NCBI GenBank assembly: GCA_973895155.1
Contig: OZ316892.1
Span: forward strand, 18,724,001 to 18,788,000
Reading direction: 5' to 3'
Source: Marsupella aquatica
Taxonomy: Eukaryota; Marchantiophyta
Length of the DNA stretch: 64,000 nt
In this document: positions 47,414 through 58,331 of the stretch, piece after piece
Layout of the letters: each line of letters begins with the position of its first letter
How positions within the stretch are numbered: the stretch's first letter is position 1
Translations under genes and position numbers: made by a program
The notes under the pieces: generated by a model
The model's input: only the letters and a program-made list of their open reading frames with translations
What the model was told of the DNA's origin: nothing
Database searches by the model: none

Positions 47414-48260
47414 ATCAGACATGCTTCAAAAGAAATTTAAGCATCTAGCTTAAGTTTTGTAAGAGACAATCATGTCCTTACCAAAGAGGAGTTCCAGGTC
47501 CAAGCTAGATCTCTAGCTGAAATTAATTAGAAGTTTCAATTATAGAGTATTTTGTAGAGCATGGTGCATTCTCAACAGTGACTTGCCTTTGGGCAAAGCT
47601 TTGTGAACTTAACTCTGGTTTTGAAATAAAGTTTGAATTTGTGCTTCAATTTCATGGGCAGAATTTCACAAGTGGTTTGATTTGATAGGAACCGGGACAA
47701 GAACCTTATTCTGGGACAAGAACCATATTCTGCTGATCAGATCACTGATGCAGGATTTCTGGCACTTTCTAAATCTGGAATTCAAGTGGAGAAATTTAAA
47801 ATAGATGAGACTTGTGAAGAGGGCAGCCATATCTGCAATTTGTTCTACTTGATTTGAATCAAGACATTAGGCTCAATTTTTGTAATAAAAATGAATGCAC
47901 TTTATTCAGAATGTCAACAAGTGAATATCCATTTGGTGGAGTGGGGCATTGGCGCGGGCATTGGAGGATTGAAGAGTCGCTGGAGAAGATTTCTGGACGT
48001 TTGTCTCTTGTTGAATGCCCTTTGAACTGGATCCAGATCTCCTACAGTCTCTCCACAATCAAAGCTTCACATGATATACATTTCCAGACCCAAATAACCA
48101 GGGTCTCCTAGTAGATATTCTTCAGGTCTTGTGCAGGGAGGAGTATTTTTAAAATACTGACGCCAATTGGGAGACAGTGATCATATAAGATTTTTGAGCA
48201 CAATTGGCATTGTGCAACAACCCAAGAAACTTAGTACTTAGTATGATTTCAAATTTGAGG
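47414..48260. other. Non-coding interval
   Basis: No supportable gene. Contains an AATAAA-like signal (GAAATAAAGTTTG near 47621) after the broken fragment, so the fragment may retain its old 3' UTR. Confidence 0.35.
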
Positions 48261-48622
48261 CCTCTTGATTTTGCAGAGAGTGCCATCTATGTGGCCTATG
48301 CAACCTGGCCAGTTGGCAGACATCTAGACAATGCTCCTCTACGCTGAGCATCAGGCCACTGAATTTCATCTACAAGTGCTACATTGATAGCACTTGCAAT
48401 GAATGGACCATCATCATTTAAGCTTGATCTCAAATAATTCCAATGTGAAGCTTCATACCCACACCCTGTGTTATGCTTCACATAAAATAGAAATGAGAGG
48501 AGTCGTTCCTTTGGGTCAAGCTTTGATGGACGACCTTGCTTTAGTTTTCTCTCTCCACTGTGCCTTGTAGCGAGAGTCATAACAGGGCACACTCTATTAC
48601 AAAGTCTATCAAACTCTGACAT
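48261..48622 (-). pseudogene. PIF/Harbinger-type transposase fragment
   Basis: The 108-codon frame reads GRPSKLDPKERLLSFLFYVK, then DEIQWPDAQRRGALSRCLP. In another frame it continues WPGCIGHIDGTLCKIKR. The GHIDGT segment is the first catalytic aspartate region of the DDE_Tnp_4 family. A frameshift separates the helix-turn-helix part from the catalytic start, and coding similarity ends right after, so only the N-terminal third remains. Confidence 0.7.
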
Positions 48623-49703
48623 GGTAAATCCTGTGACCGTTCTAAAAATGAAGAATGAGCTTCCATTTAAAGATAACCTAATTTTTCTATCTTTGGCCTG
48701 AGTGTATTCAAAGAAAAATTGGCAGATGCAAACTCTCTCTCATTACTAAAAAAAGATCATGTGTAAGTGCTACAGCTTGGCAAGCTTGATTGGTTTATTC
48801 CAACAGCTTAAGGACAGCAAATTGTAAGCCAGCTCCATCATCACTACTATCGCTGTCCTCAAATTTAGCCATGATTGGTCTCAATCAGGCATGAAATTCC
48901 TGTACGTATGGCCCACAAAAATTCTAATCTGAACCCCGATCTGAACTTAAGCATGAGCTTTCAATTTCTTACTGAGACACCCTTTGCCAATTGGTAATTT
49001 TGGTAAGAGACCTTCAATTTCTACAATGACTACAATCTGCAGAAATTATGGACAATAGCGTGCAGAAATTACGGATGATAGTGTGCAAAAATCATGGACA
49101 GCACCATTTGCACTTGGCAAGCCTTGCGCTCCCCCCATCGCCTAGCCCACCATGCTCCAAAGCCTAGGCTCCCCAACCTTGGACACCAAGCTTTGCCTTC
49201 CTGAATCAGCCCACCCAAGCCCCTACAAAATTGACCCTCGCCCTTCTCATCAACCTCCGTAGCGCCCTGTGCAATGCTTCCCAAAAGCATCAACTTTCAA
49301 GCTAGTCCTCCCATGACCATTGACTTTGCCCTTGGTTTTGCCCTTGGTAAGACCTCCCCGAACTTGCCTGGAGCACGCTCTTTGCAAAACACGTTTAATT
49401 CAGCCCAAGACATCTTTTGCACCCTAATGCAGGATTAGCAATTGACATCTTATGTGGCTGACGCATGCTCTAATGTCACCCAACAGTACAAGGCCTGTTT
49501 TACGTCTTATCGACTACTTTCCGGACAACGTTAATTGACCATGGCTGAAACCAACTTAGAAAGTTGCAATCATTCATGTTCTAAAGTCTGTCCATGTGCA
49601 TTATTAATAATTCTAACATATGCCACTCAAACCGGGAATTGGACTATTTGCAGCATGAAAGTAAGTCCCTCATTTGACGTCAACAAAATAGGTGGTATGA
49701 ACA
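48623..49703. other. Non-coding interval
   Basis: No supportable gene. TGCAGAAATTAYGGA repeats near 49038-49070 and a Pro/Ser-codon-like C-rich tract lies at 49130-49280. Confidence 0.3.
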
Positions 49704-50590
49704 TTATGGTCCCTGCATGCTTGCCTGCAAGAATCCGCCCTCTATGACACAACTATTGATTGTACGTACTATGAGTCGTGTCCCGTTACATAATCCTATA
49801 GTGAAGTCAATATTACATAAAAGAATAACAGGGCATCCAACCTTAAGTACCAGCTTGTGCGGAGGCAAACCGCTAGGTGTTAGCATATTCAAGAACTTAA
49901 TAGGGTAAAAGTCATGTCCTTCCAATTGATCCGGCCAATTTATACTATAGAATGTGTGGGCAATCCTTGCGAGCCCTTCGAATATTGAACTGTTGATTTT
50001 CAGCGCCTCCTCGTTTGTAGGCGCCAATATTGTTCTCGCTTAGGAACTTATCATCATATTCTCCAATGATGGATAAATTGCACAAATCAAGGAGTTGGTA
50101 TCAACAATGTCCTCCACCATGGATGGCGGGACCATAATCATATTATTTAATGCTCAGGACTTGCTTTGGCAATTTATCATCCCCAAGTTGAAGGAGCCAT
50201 TCTTGGAAAGTTTGGTTCCCAAACTCAACTGAAGTGAATGTACCAGGCGCACACATATTCTCCTTAAGTTTGAACGTTTTCATAGAGTGCCAAATGTGAG
50301 ATTTCTTCAAGCATCCTCCTATGCGCACGACTTGCCCTTGCCTTCACTAACAACCCTTGTCAAAAGTCCCCTACAAATGCAACCACCAGTCCCCTAAACT
50401 TTCTGTTGTCTTTTCTTATGTTGCAAAGTGTCCTGCCATACAAGCGTCTCCACAACATGTCGATGAACCATAGGTGCTTCATCTCACAGAATGAATGTTG
50501 TCCTTTGCAATAATTTTGCAAGTTCCGTTTGCTTCTTCATGTTGCATAGTGATTGAGCATCGAGATTGATTTTGTCCAAAACAACATTGT
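49704..50590 (-). pseudogene. Helitron-type PIF1-like helicase fragment
   Basis: Read on the minus strand, frames give LAKLLQRTTFIL*DEAPM (Walker B-like DEAPM), VVAFVGDF*QG (GDFRQ-type motif with TGA for Arg), SHIWHSMKTFKLKENM, FGNQTFQEWLLQLGDDKLP, APTNEEALKIN and YPIKFLNMLTPSGLPPHKLV followed by LKVGCPVILLCNID and GLCNGTRLIV. This order is that of the helicase C-terminal half found in plant Helitron Rep/helicase proteins and PIF1 helicases. Several stops and frame changes show it is dead. The Rep/HUH part and the CTRR-hairpin end were not found. Confidence 0.8.
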
Positions 50591-50739
50591 GTAATCAGGT
50601 TGTGTGGAGAAGGTACATCTTGAACCTACTACTTCTCTTGTTTCATTCATTTCATTGATATATATGTTCAGAATTTATATATACTCCTTGTAATTAGAGA
50701 AGAAGCAAAAGCTATCAAGATGATACTCCCTTTTGACCT

Positions 50740-51141
50740 GTGGTGAATCAAGTCAATTGGGGATTGGATAGATATATGCTCAAAACGGGGCTCAAAAGTG
50801 GCATGATGAAGGGTCACAAGAGCAGAGCAGTTGCAAAGCAGAGACAAGCTGCCAAGATTGGGGTTGATCTTTGTGTGCAGAATGTCAATAATAACTTAGA
50901 GCGGAGCAGAAAGTCAAAAAGGATGAGGGATGATGTTATACAAAGTTATGTTGGTGGTGTAATTGATAGTGATCTATGTAATTCACGTGAAGAGACTTCC
51001 GATGTTATTTTTCCTGCCAAGGTGGGTGTGAAGGGAATATTGAAAGTAATTCCTGTCAAGGAATTTGCAGAAGTTTGTGCAATTGTGCTGACTTATTTTT
51101 ACAAGCACATATTTGGCGTGCAGAGTGGCCATTACAATTGA
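50740..51141 (+). CDS. Hypothetical basic protein fragment, 133 codons
   Basis: The N-terminal half is Lys/Arg-rich (MMKGHKSRAVAKQRQAAK, SRKSKRMRDDVIQ) and the C-terminal half more neutral. No domain is recognised. Composition is more protein-like than neighbouring chance ORFs, but there is no start-context or homology support. It may be a piece of a transposon protein. Confidence 0.3.
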   Translation: MVNQVNWGLDRYMLKTGLKSGMMKGHKSRAVAKQRQAAKIGVDLCVQNVNNNLERSRKSKRMRDDVIQSYVGGVIDSDLCNSREETSDVIFPAKVGVKGILKVIPVKEFAEVCAIVLTYFYKHIFGVQSGHYN

Positions 51142-51311
51142 CCTACTTAAGTGAGCATGCTGGTGAGCCTATAGCTGAAATGGAGCAAAACTCTAGTGAG
51201 GAGAAGCCTACCGCCTTCCCCTGAACACAACGCCCGGGCATTGTGTTCGAATATGACTTTTTTTTGTCCTTAAAGTAAAAAGTGATTTTTCTTCGAACAC
51301 AGCGTCGGATT

Positions 51312-51654
51312 TGTTAGGTATTTACTCAAGGTCTAGGGTTACGACATGTAACCATAGTTAGGCTAACCATAGTTGGAGACGTGGTTAGGTTAACTAGGAT
51401 GCACACTATATGCCAAGCGGTGTTTGCTTGGATAAGTGGAACTTAGGCTCATTGTTATGGAGCCACTTGAGAGATGAGGAGAGCTTACACTGTAAAGACT
51501 TGGTATGGCCGATGGGCTTAGAGTTCAGTAAAGCTCTCTTGTGTGTTCCCGTGGACGTAGCCTCGAGGAGGTGAACCACGTATCTCTTGTGTTGACTACT
51601 TGCGCGTTGGATGTGTCATGTGCTTACCGTTACAAGTGTTGTCTATGCTCAACA
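51312..51654 (+). mobile_element. Candidate 343 bp LTR (5' type)
   Basis: The segment starts TGTTAGG and ends CTCAACA, giving TGTT/AACA ends. It is followed one base later by an initiator-Met primer binding site. Internal TAACCATAGTTA words occur at about 51349-51375. No second LTR copy was identified in the window, so both boundaries are provisional. Confidence 0.5.
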
Positions 51655-51655
51655 A

Positions 51656-51668
51656 TTGGTATCAGAGC
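51656..51668 (+). promoter_or_regulatory. Primer binding site for initiator Met tRNA
   Basis: TTGGTATCAGAGC matches the complement of the plant initiator-Met tRNA 3' end used by many Copia and Ty3 elements. Confidence 0.75.
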
Positions 51669-54312
51669 ATGCCTGGGAGGTGACATTGTTCGTGACAGGA
51701 TTTTGTGACGGTTTTTTCCAGCGTTAAGTGTCGGTGGATTTTCCGGAGTTTCGTCGCATGGAACTTGGAGTTTATGGGCTCAACGGATAGATCGGGGCAA
51801 GGGCTTTCTAATGGTGTGAAGAAATTGCTGAACGGAGCTCGTGGTGCGGAGAGATCTAAGTTTTTGTCATTCTAAATTTTGTGAAGAAAGTCAGCAACAT
51901 TCGTGTTTTCGGGACCAGAGTTTGTTTTCTCGACGGTGTGAGCTCTACGGTGAAGGAGGCGTTGCATGCTGTAGCTCTGCTTGTAGATCGGGACGAGCTG
52001 ATCGTTTTGGTAGATGGTTTGTTGCCAAGTGTGTAACGAGTGCGTCGCAACGAGCAAAAGAAGCATTCTGATTTTCTGACCGGCTATGGAGTCCTCTTAT
52101 GCCTGAGCAGGGTTTCTCGTCATTGCGCTCGACTCGGAGGGAGAGACGTGAAGTGCTTGGGCTGAACGGAGAGATCACAAAGAGGTGATCGTTTTGAGTC
52201 CAAGATTGACGGTTTTGCCCACGGGAGGAAGAAGTTATGAGTTTTTGCCACTAATTGACCAGCAAACGGTGTGGGTGCGCAAATCTTTCCAACCCACCGA
52301 CATCGGTTTATGATTCCTCACCATAATCCGAACGTTACAAGGTGCAAGCTCTTTTCGTTTGATTTCCACAAGCATTTTTGGATTTCTTACGGCCAATTTT
52401 TTGTTCAAAAGATACTCCAATTACGACTCTCTCTCTCTCTCTAGAGACCTTCATTGCACATTGGAGAGAAAACTTTTTTTGGGCCCTTACCGGTGACGAG
52501 GTGAATTTGGGAACATTGGTGGTCATTTCCTTGGTTTTTTTAGGGAGGCAGATGTTTTGCTTTCAAAAGGGAGTTTTAGGGGTCATTTGTGTGTGAATAC
52601 ACACACACCGGCCGACCCCCACGCACCCCCGTCGATACTACCCCTCCCCCTCGCATTCCACTCTCCTCGTCGGCCGATGCATAACCCTTAGCGCCACCCT
52701 TTTTTCTTTTCCTCCCGACCGCGCCCCGCGCCACGCTCTTTCATGTCTCCCCTGAGGCCGACGACTGCCTCCGGCAGCCGCAAAGTTGCCCTCGCGACTT
52801 ATTCTCTCCCCACCCCAGCCCCGACTGCGTATGCAGCCGCCCTCCTCGACCCCGTACCCTGCCATTGTATGCCAGATTTTAAATTAAACCCCCTTTAGGC
52901 CCTATTGTTTTATTTTCTTCCCTCTTTCCCTACTGGCTACCGCATCTTGGGACCTGCCGCCCTCCACTTTAACCGCTTGGACAGGGGGAACGGCCCCCTG
53001 TGAGCCCTGCTGCTCTTTTCAGGAATATTCCTGAAAAAACAGAGAGCGTGTTTTTGGCCGTCCGTCGAAGATTCTGTCCGCCGAATGGTAACTTTTTTCG
53101 TTCGTCTTCGGCAAGTTGCTAGCCATCAAAGTTGGCAACGCGGTGCACAAATATCACTATATTCATTAAAACTGAAGTTATAAAGGATATAGGGAAATTT
53201 GGCGATTTAAAAACATAGTTTTAGGCATGAAAATTGTAAGTTTGGAAGATGAAAAATGAAAATTCAAGCATCATTAAATGTAAATTTGGGGACAAAAAAT
53301 GAAATTTTGGGAAAATAAAATATTAAATTGGATGATATTAAAAAACATTTGGGTGATAAAAGTGTTCATTTGGTTGGAAAATAGATAGAATCTAGTAATA
53401 ACATATAAGCTTGGATAGCATCTATATTCAAAACATTTAGCTTGAGTAAGATATCTAACTAAGCACCAATACAATGTAATGACTATATTGTCTAGACAAA
53501 GTTAACTAGGATGATATCCAACCTACTAGACTAGAAGGAATGAAATGACATCATTTTCTAGAATTAAAATATACTAAGACAAATAAAATAATAATTATAA
53601 GAAAGTCCATTCAATAACTTTGAGAGATCATAGAGTATTAATTTGATTGTCTTGTTCTCTCACTTTAGACAAACGCATGGAAATCAACTCGACCGTCTTA
53701 ATCACAAGTCATTTGAGTGGAGACTTGTAACCTACGAGTTCTATCAATCTACTCATCAATTATACCTTCCATGTAAATTTTGAGAGTTTTCAAAACATTC
53801 CTAGGAATTGTCAAACCTCTATCCATAATATTTTGTTCTTTAGCACCTGACTTAAACCCATACATTGCAGAATTTGCAAACTGCCAACTTTGAGTAACAT
53901 TGTCAAACCCAGGAACCAGCTCCCAAGTCTTAGTGGTTTGAAAGCAACGTTTGTGACGGGTACCCCGTCACGGGAAGTCACACATAACTGGTTGCAAAGG
54001 CCGATACCTTGTTAATAGTCAATGTAAATAAGCCATTTTTTAATTTTTAGTTAATTCCGTCATTATAGGTTGATGATGCCCCAGGTGACTTTATATTCTT
54101 TCTCTCATAATAGTTCTAAGATTTGCGGCGACCTAAGTGGGCAAATATTTTGGGACCTTGAAACTAGCCAGGACCAGCCCCATAGGACTTACCGTTTTGC
54201 TTCAAGAGCTATTGTTGAGACCCCCATTGCAAAGTCAGGAGAGGGGGGGGTTTTTTTAAATAAATCCCTCCTCAGGAGGGCGAGTCCCATTAGTGGCCGT
54301 CCGAGAGAAAGA
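51669..54312. other. Interior of a truncated or non-autonomous LTR element and flanks
   Basis: No gag or pol motifs were found. A CT microsatellite is at 52427-52442. A GC-rich C-tract lies at 52600-52860, then AT-rich DNA at 53150-53900. A near-perfect palindrome GTGACGGGTACCCCGTCAC lies at 53953-53971. Short ORFs here have no domain. Confidence 0.35.
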
Positions 54313-54700
54313 GGGGCTGCCTCGCGAGCCCATAGGGCTGCGTGCCCGGGCGATTAATGGGGCTCCGCGAGCTGAAGGGGCTGCCTCGCGAGCCCATAGG
54401 GCTGCGTGCCCGGGCAATTAATGAGGCTCCGCGAGCTGAAGGAGCGCAAGCGAGCGGGGGGGGGGGGAGTTAAAGGGCCTCCCGCGAGCTGGGAGGATCA
54501 CGCGAGCGGGGGGGAGTTAAAGGGCCTCCCGCGAGCTGGGAGGATCACGCGAGCGGGGGGGAGTTAAAGGGCCTCCCGCGAGCTGGGAGGATCACGCGAG
54601 CGGGGGGGAGTTAAAGGGCCTCCCGCGAGCTGGGAGGATCACGCGAGCGGGGGGGAGTTGAAGGGCCTCCCGCGAGCCGGGAGGAATGGCCGCGCGCCCT
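54313..54700. repeat. GC-rich minisatellites (64 bp and 47 bp units)
   Basis: GGGGCTGCCTCGCGAGCCCA starts at 54313 and 54377, giving two 64 bp units. Then GAGTTAAAGGGCCTCCCGCG recurs near 54467, 54514, 54561 and 54608, with a variant at 54655, an exact 47 bp period separated by G-runs. The whole block is far more GC-rich than its left flank. Confidence 0.85.
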
Positions 54701-55108
54701 GCATAGGGCCGCGCGCAGGAGGACGCAAGGGTAAGGCCCGAGAAATGGGCCGGGGCGCATGGCGAAGGCGCCAGGAGTTTTTTCGGTTCTATTTTTTTTT
54801 CCTTCCTTTTTCTTTCCCTCTTCCTTTTGCACGACCCTCTCATTGCCGAAAGCAAAAACGGGGTTCTTCTCTCTCTTGCCGGAAGCTCTCTCCAGATTCT
54901 AATTATTTTTGAAGCTCTCTCTTTCATGGTGGATTAGTGGGGCTTGCTGGCGTCATTCTTCCAGGCATTAGTGGCGGCCGCACGGAGTAGTGACGGGAAA
55001 TTGAGAGAATTTAAGTGATCGGGCTACGGGGGCTGTTTCGGGCCAGGGAATTGACATTGCCACGGGTGACGGGATTGGTGATTGAGAAATTGATTTCGGG
55101 ATGCATGG

Positions 55109-56965
55109 ATGCTAGATCAACCAGAGTTTAGTGCGTCACGCATTCGGAGATACAAGGCTGCTTACCGTGACTACGTGGAGACTCGGATTACACGGGAAAG
55201 GGAAGAGAGAGAAGTTATGATGAGCACGGGATTGGCAGCGGGTTCCTCACCGGTGGGTAGGAAGATTTTTCGTCGAATTTATCCCAAGACCTCCACCAAG
55301 GTGATGGAGGATTGTCGGAACATTTTCCAAGCCACCGGGCTTACAGAATTCATGAAGGTGGAGATTACCATCCCTTCAGGGAAGAGCTGGGACATTGAGG
55401 CCGGGATGGAGTTCCGAACGGAGGGAATCTACTTTGAATGTCTCAAACGTGTAGTGCCCCATGTGGAGTTGGCTAAGCTATTGTTTCTTGAGAATCAGAA
55501 ATTCTCATTCACACCTCGGAATATCAGGGGAGAACTCACGTTGAAAATGGTGGCCACTTGGGTGACCAATCCTACCTCCACCACCGCCATCCCTCTTTCT
55601 GCTGTCAAGGATGTTGAGTATAAGGGCTTCCTGGCCAAGGTGCATCAACGGGTTCTTGGCAACGTGCAATCCGGAGTGCTGAATGAGGAGCATTTCGTGG
55701 TAGCTATGGACATCAAGAACTACCCAGCCCATGTGTACGGATGGTGGTGCTACGGATTGAAGAAGCTATTGGCCGCTGAGCCCGGGAGTGTGAAACCAGG
55801 TGGGGCTGTACATTTGATGGGGTCATTTGTATTGGCCAGGGCAGAAGGGTTGATTGGTTCTCCGGGGCATGAAGACACGGGATCATCTCTCACCACGGAG
55901 ATCCGGAGTATTGCCACTACCGTTTTAGGGAAGCTCACGGAGGAATCATTGTCTGCTGGTGGGGAGGATAATAGAGAAGAAGAGAACCAGGAGGATGATT
56001 GCACATTGGAGTGGCTTGAATCACTCGTGGGAGATCCGAAACAGCCTCTGGAATACAACATTCCGGATGTTTACTTGGCAGAGCTACGGGATTTCAGAGA
56101 GGGAGTCCACGAGGGACTCAAGCTAGTCCACGCATTGAGGGAGTCTCTCAAGCACGCCACAGTCAAAGTAGAGACGTTAGAGCAGAGCATCCTGTCACTG
56201 AAGGAGGTGATCAAGACCAAGGAGCAGACCATTCATGAGAAGGTCAGGCACATCAATGCAGCTCACGTAGAGATCACCAACTTGAAGGGAGCTTTGTCCA
56301 CCAAGGCCAAGGAAGCAGAAGAAGTAGGAGCGTTGAGGCAAGCATTGGCCAAAGAGAAGCAAAATTCTGGAGAAGTGATGGAGTGGAGGAACCAGGTGGG
56401 AGCACTACGGAGTCAGGTGGCAGCCTTTGAGACACGAGCGAAGAGAAGTGAGGCCCTGAGTCTAGGGAAACGGAAGAGTCCCGGCACACCTGGCTCCACA
56501 CTTTCCCCGGATGTGATCTCCCAAGCTATCGAGATGGTGGTGAAGGAGGTTAGTGGGAAGTATGGACCCTTGTTGGATGGAGCCAAGAAGAGTCAGGAGA
56601 AGAGTAAGAGCTTGGAGAAGAAGCTCCGGGAGGTACGGAAATCGTTACGGGAGGCTCAGGTCAGTACGGGGATGCCACCCAGGTCTGTCACCCCCGGGAC
56701 TCCCATGGCCACGGGGCAAGTTCTACCGTTGGAGTTGCGGTCCGGAGAAGAGGCTACCCTCTGGAAGGACACAATTGGTGAGGGGTACATCAAGGCGTGG
56801 CAGGCCTTGGCTGCTTTGAGGAAGCGCGGGAGCAGCAGCACTAAGAGTACTCCGTCGAAGAAGAAGAAAAGTACGGTGGCACTCACTCCCGTGAGTGATG
56901 AGGAGGAGGACCACTCACGGGGCACAAGTCCGGGCACCGAGAGCGAAGAAGAAGAGGAGGATTAG
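55109..56965 (+). CDS. 618-codon ORF of unknown function beside a Ty3-type element
   Basis: A continuous ORF starts at ATG 55109. The N-terminal 280 residues look globular (RIFPKTSTK-like basic start, FSFTPRNIRGELTLKMVATW, HVYGWWCYGLKKLL). An acidic linker follows, then a long coiled coil (about residues 330-540). The tail is basic, then acidic (TKSTPSKKKKS, ESEEEEED). No gag, protease, RT or integrase motif is present and the family is not recognised. Codon use (many TTG, GGG, CGG, CTC) resembles the gag-pol ORF downstream, so it probably belongs to the same kind of retroelement. It sits upstream of the primer binding site at 58097, where a gag-pol accessory ORF is not expected. It may be the 3' accessory ORF of a preceding tandem copy, or lie in an unusually long LTR. 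Confidence 0.6.
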   Translation: MLDQPEFSASRIRRYKAAYRDYVETRITREREEREVMMSTGLAAGSSPVGRKIFRRIYPKTSTKVMEDCRNIFQATGLTEFMKVEITIPSGKSWDIEAGMEFRTEGIYFECLKRVVPHVELAKLLFLENQKFSFTPRNIRGELTLKMVATWVTNPTSTTAIPLSAVKDVEYKGFLAKVHQRVLGNVQSGVLNEEHFVVAMDIKNYPAHVYGWWCYGLKKLLAAEPGSVKPGGAVHLMGSFVLARAEGLIGSPGHEDTGSSLTTEIRSIATTVLGKLTEESLSAGGEDNREEENQEDDCTLEWLESLVGDPKQPLEYNIPDVYLAELRDFREGVHEGLKLVHALRESLKHATVKVETLEQSILSLKEVIKTKEQTIHEKVRHINAAHVEITNLKGALSTKAKEAEEVGALRQALAKEKQNSGEVMEWRNQVGALRSQVAAFETRAKRSEALSLGKRKSPGTPGSTLSPDVISQAIEMVVKEVSGKYGPLLDGAKKSQEKSKSLEKKLREVRKSLREAQVSTGMPPRSVTPGTPMATGQVLPLELRSGEEATLWKDTIGEGYIKAWQALAALRKRGSSSTKSTPSKKKKSTVALTPVSDEEEDHSRGTSPGTESEEEEED

Positions 56966-58096
56966 ATAGGCGTACGGACGTGGGTGTACGGCCTCCAGAT
57001 TTCCAACATTTTAGTGGGGGGTCACTCATGGGCTTGTTGGGATGAGCTCGCGGAGCTGATTCCAACAAGAGGCGGCGCTCCTCAAACGGAGCCAGGATGA
57101 GCAAGTTATGGCCTGGAGAACTTATGTTTTTGCGGTACGGAAACGGCCATAACTCAGGCGTCTGAAGTCCGTTGAGGGAGCGACTTAGTGATTCGGAAGC
57201 AGGAAAAGAAGAGCTATCCAGGGGTGAGCTCAGGTGTGCACTTGGAAGGGCACCTAGTTTCGGCCATTTTGGGGTGCCTCTCACTTTCAGGGTTCACGTG
57301 TACTGTTGGGGCGCCGTCGAAGGCACCGTCGGCCCCCTTGTTTTGGGTTTAGGGTTTTAGCAGCATGTGTGTGCCGCATGCTCCTCTTCAGTTTAAGGAT
57401 TTCTCTTAGTGCAAGGTTTTAGCGGCGCCGCTAGGGTAGCCGCCACCGTTGTGACCCTGTGAGGGGTGCTTTGGTGTGATTTTTCAGTATTTAGGGGGAT
57501 AGCCCCGAAGTAGTTAGGGGGACTCAGTGTGAAGTTAGCAAGGAGGGATAGAGTGGAGCCTGAGGAGTTTGAAAGCGTGTTCAGAGTAGTGAGGGGGAGC
57601 CATACTCATTGTCCGGAGAGGCAGGAGTTGAGTAGACGGCAGGAGGCCGGGTTACTCATGCAATGTGTATCGTTTTTCCCAAGAGATATGGATCTGTACA
57701 TTTGACTTGATGGGCTTTTGTTGTGTGTTCCTTCTCCCTTTTTCGCTTTCCGAATTGTGTTCTCCCGTTCTATGATTTGAAGAAACTTGCTTGGTTTGAG
57801 TCGGCCTTGTGAGTAGGGGTGGTGACAGCACTCTTTGGGTGACTCCGAGTGAAGGTGTAGTGGGGTAGTCGGCAGGACTTGATCAAAAGCTGTGGGGTGA
57901 GGGTAGTCGGTAGACTTGATCAAAACCTACATTTCCGGGAGCGGAAACCAAAATACTCATCCTGGTGTGAAAAGAATCCAAATAGCGTCCCTCCACGACC
58001 CCGTAATACGATACCAACGGTTTAAGCGAAGAAAAGTGCGGTTTGCACGTATTAACCGTTGGAGAGGCAAGTGACATAAGTGTGGTCTTTTGTTTT
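56966..58096 (+). mobile_element. Probable 5' LTR or LTR-containing segment of the gag-pol element
   Basis: The sequence between the 618-codon ORF and the tRNA-Asp-type primer site has no coding sequence. A polypurine-like TTTTAGTGGGGGG lies at 57009-57021 and TGTTGGGATGAG at 57036, so an LTR from about 57036 to about 58075 (…AAGTGACA) is one possibility. The matching 3' LTR is outside the window, so borders cannot be fixed. Confidence 0.4.
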
Positions 58097-58114
58097 TGGC
58101 GCCGCTGCCGGGGA
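58097..58114 (+). promoter_or_regulatory. Primer binding site, tRNA-Asp type
   Basis: TGGCGCCGCTGCCGGGGA is nearly identical to the complement of the plant tRNA-Asp 3' end that Athila/Tat-type Ty3 elements use. One base differs from the common TGGCGCCGTTGCCGGGGA. Confidence 0.8.
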
Positions 58115-58174
58115 ATCCTTCTTCTTGTTTGACGACACGAAGGAGGGGAGCTACGTCTATTGGGAGTTCAAACC

Positions 58175-58271
58175 TATCAACCACAACGCAACTTGCGACG
58201 GTTGATACGTGAGAAGTTTGTTGGTTACTTTGTTATTGTACGTCAACCACAACGCATCGTGCGACGGTTGA
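58175..58271 (+). promoter_or_regulatory. Twin stem-loops in the retroelement leader
   Basis: 58175-58207 and 58243-58271 each fold into an outer stem (ATCAACC/GGTTGAT and TCAACC/GGTTGA) and an inner stem (CGCAA-C-TTGCG and CGCA-TCG-TGCG). They lie between the primer site and the gag ATG, the usual place for RNA packaging or dimerisation signals. The function is inferred. Confidence 0.55.
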
Positions 58272-58331
58272 TGTTTACAAATATTGCTTTCTGAGACATT
58301 GGTGTAAGTTTGGAATGCAGGTCTCAATGGG

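Noticed and set aside
53953-53971. Palindrome GTGACGGGTACCCCGTCAC as a transposon end
   Set aside because: No partner terminal repeat or target duplication found; kept only as a note.
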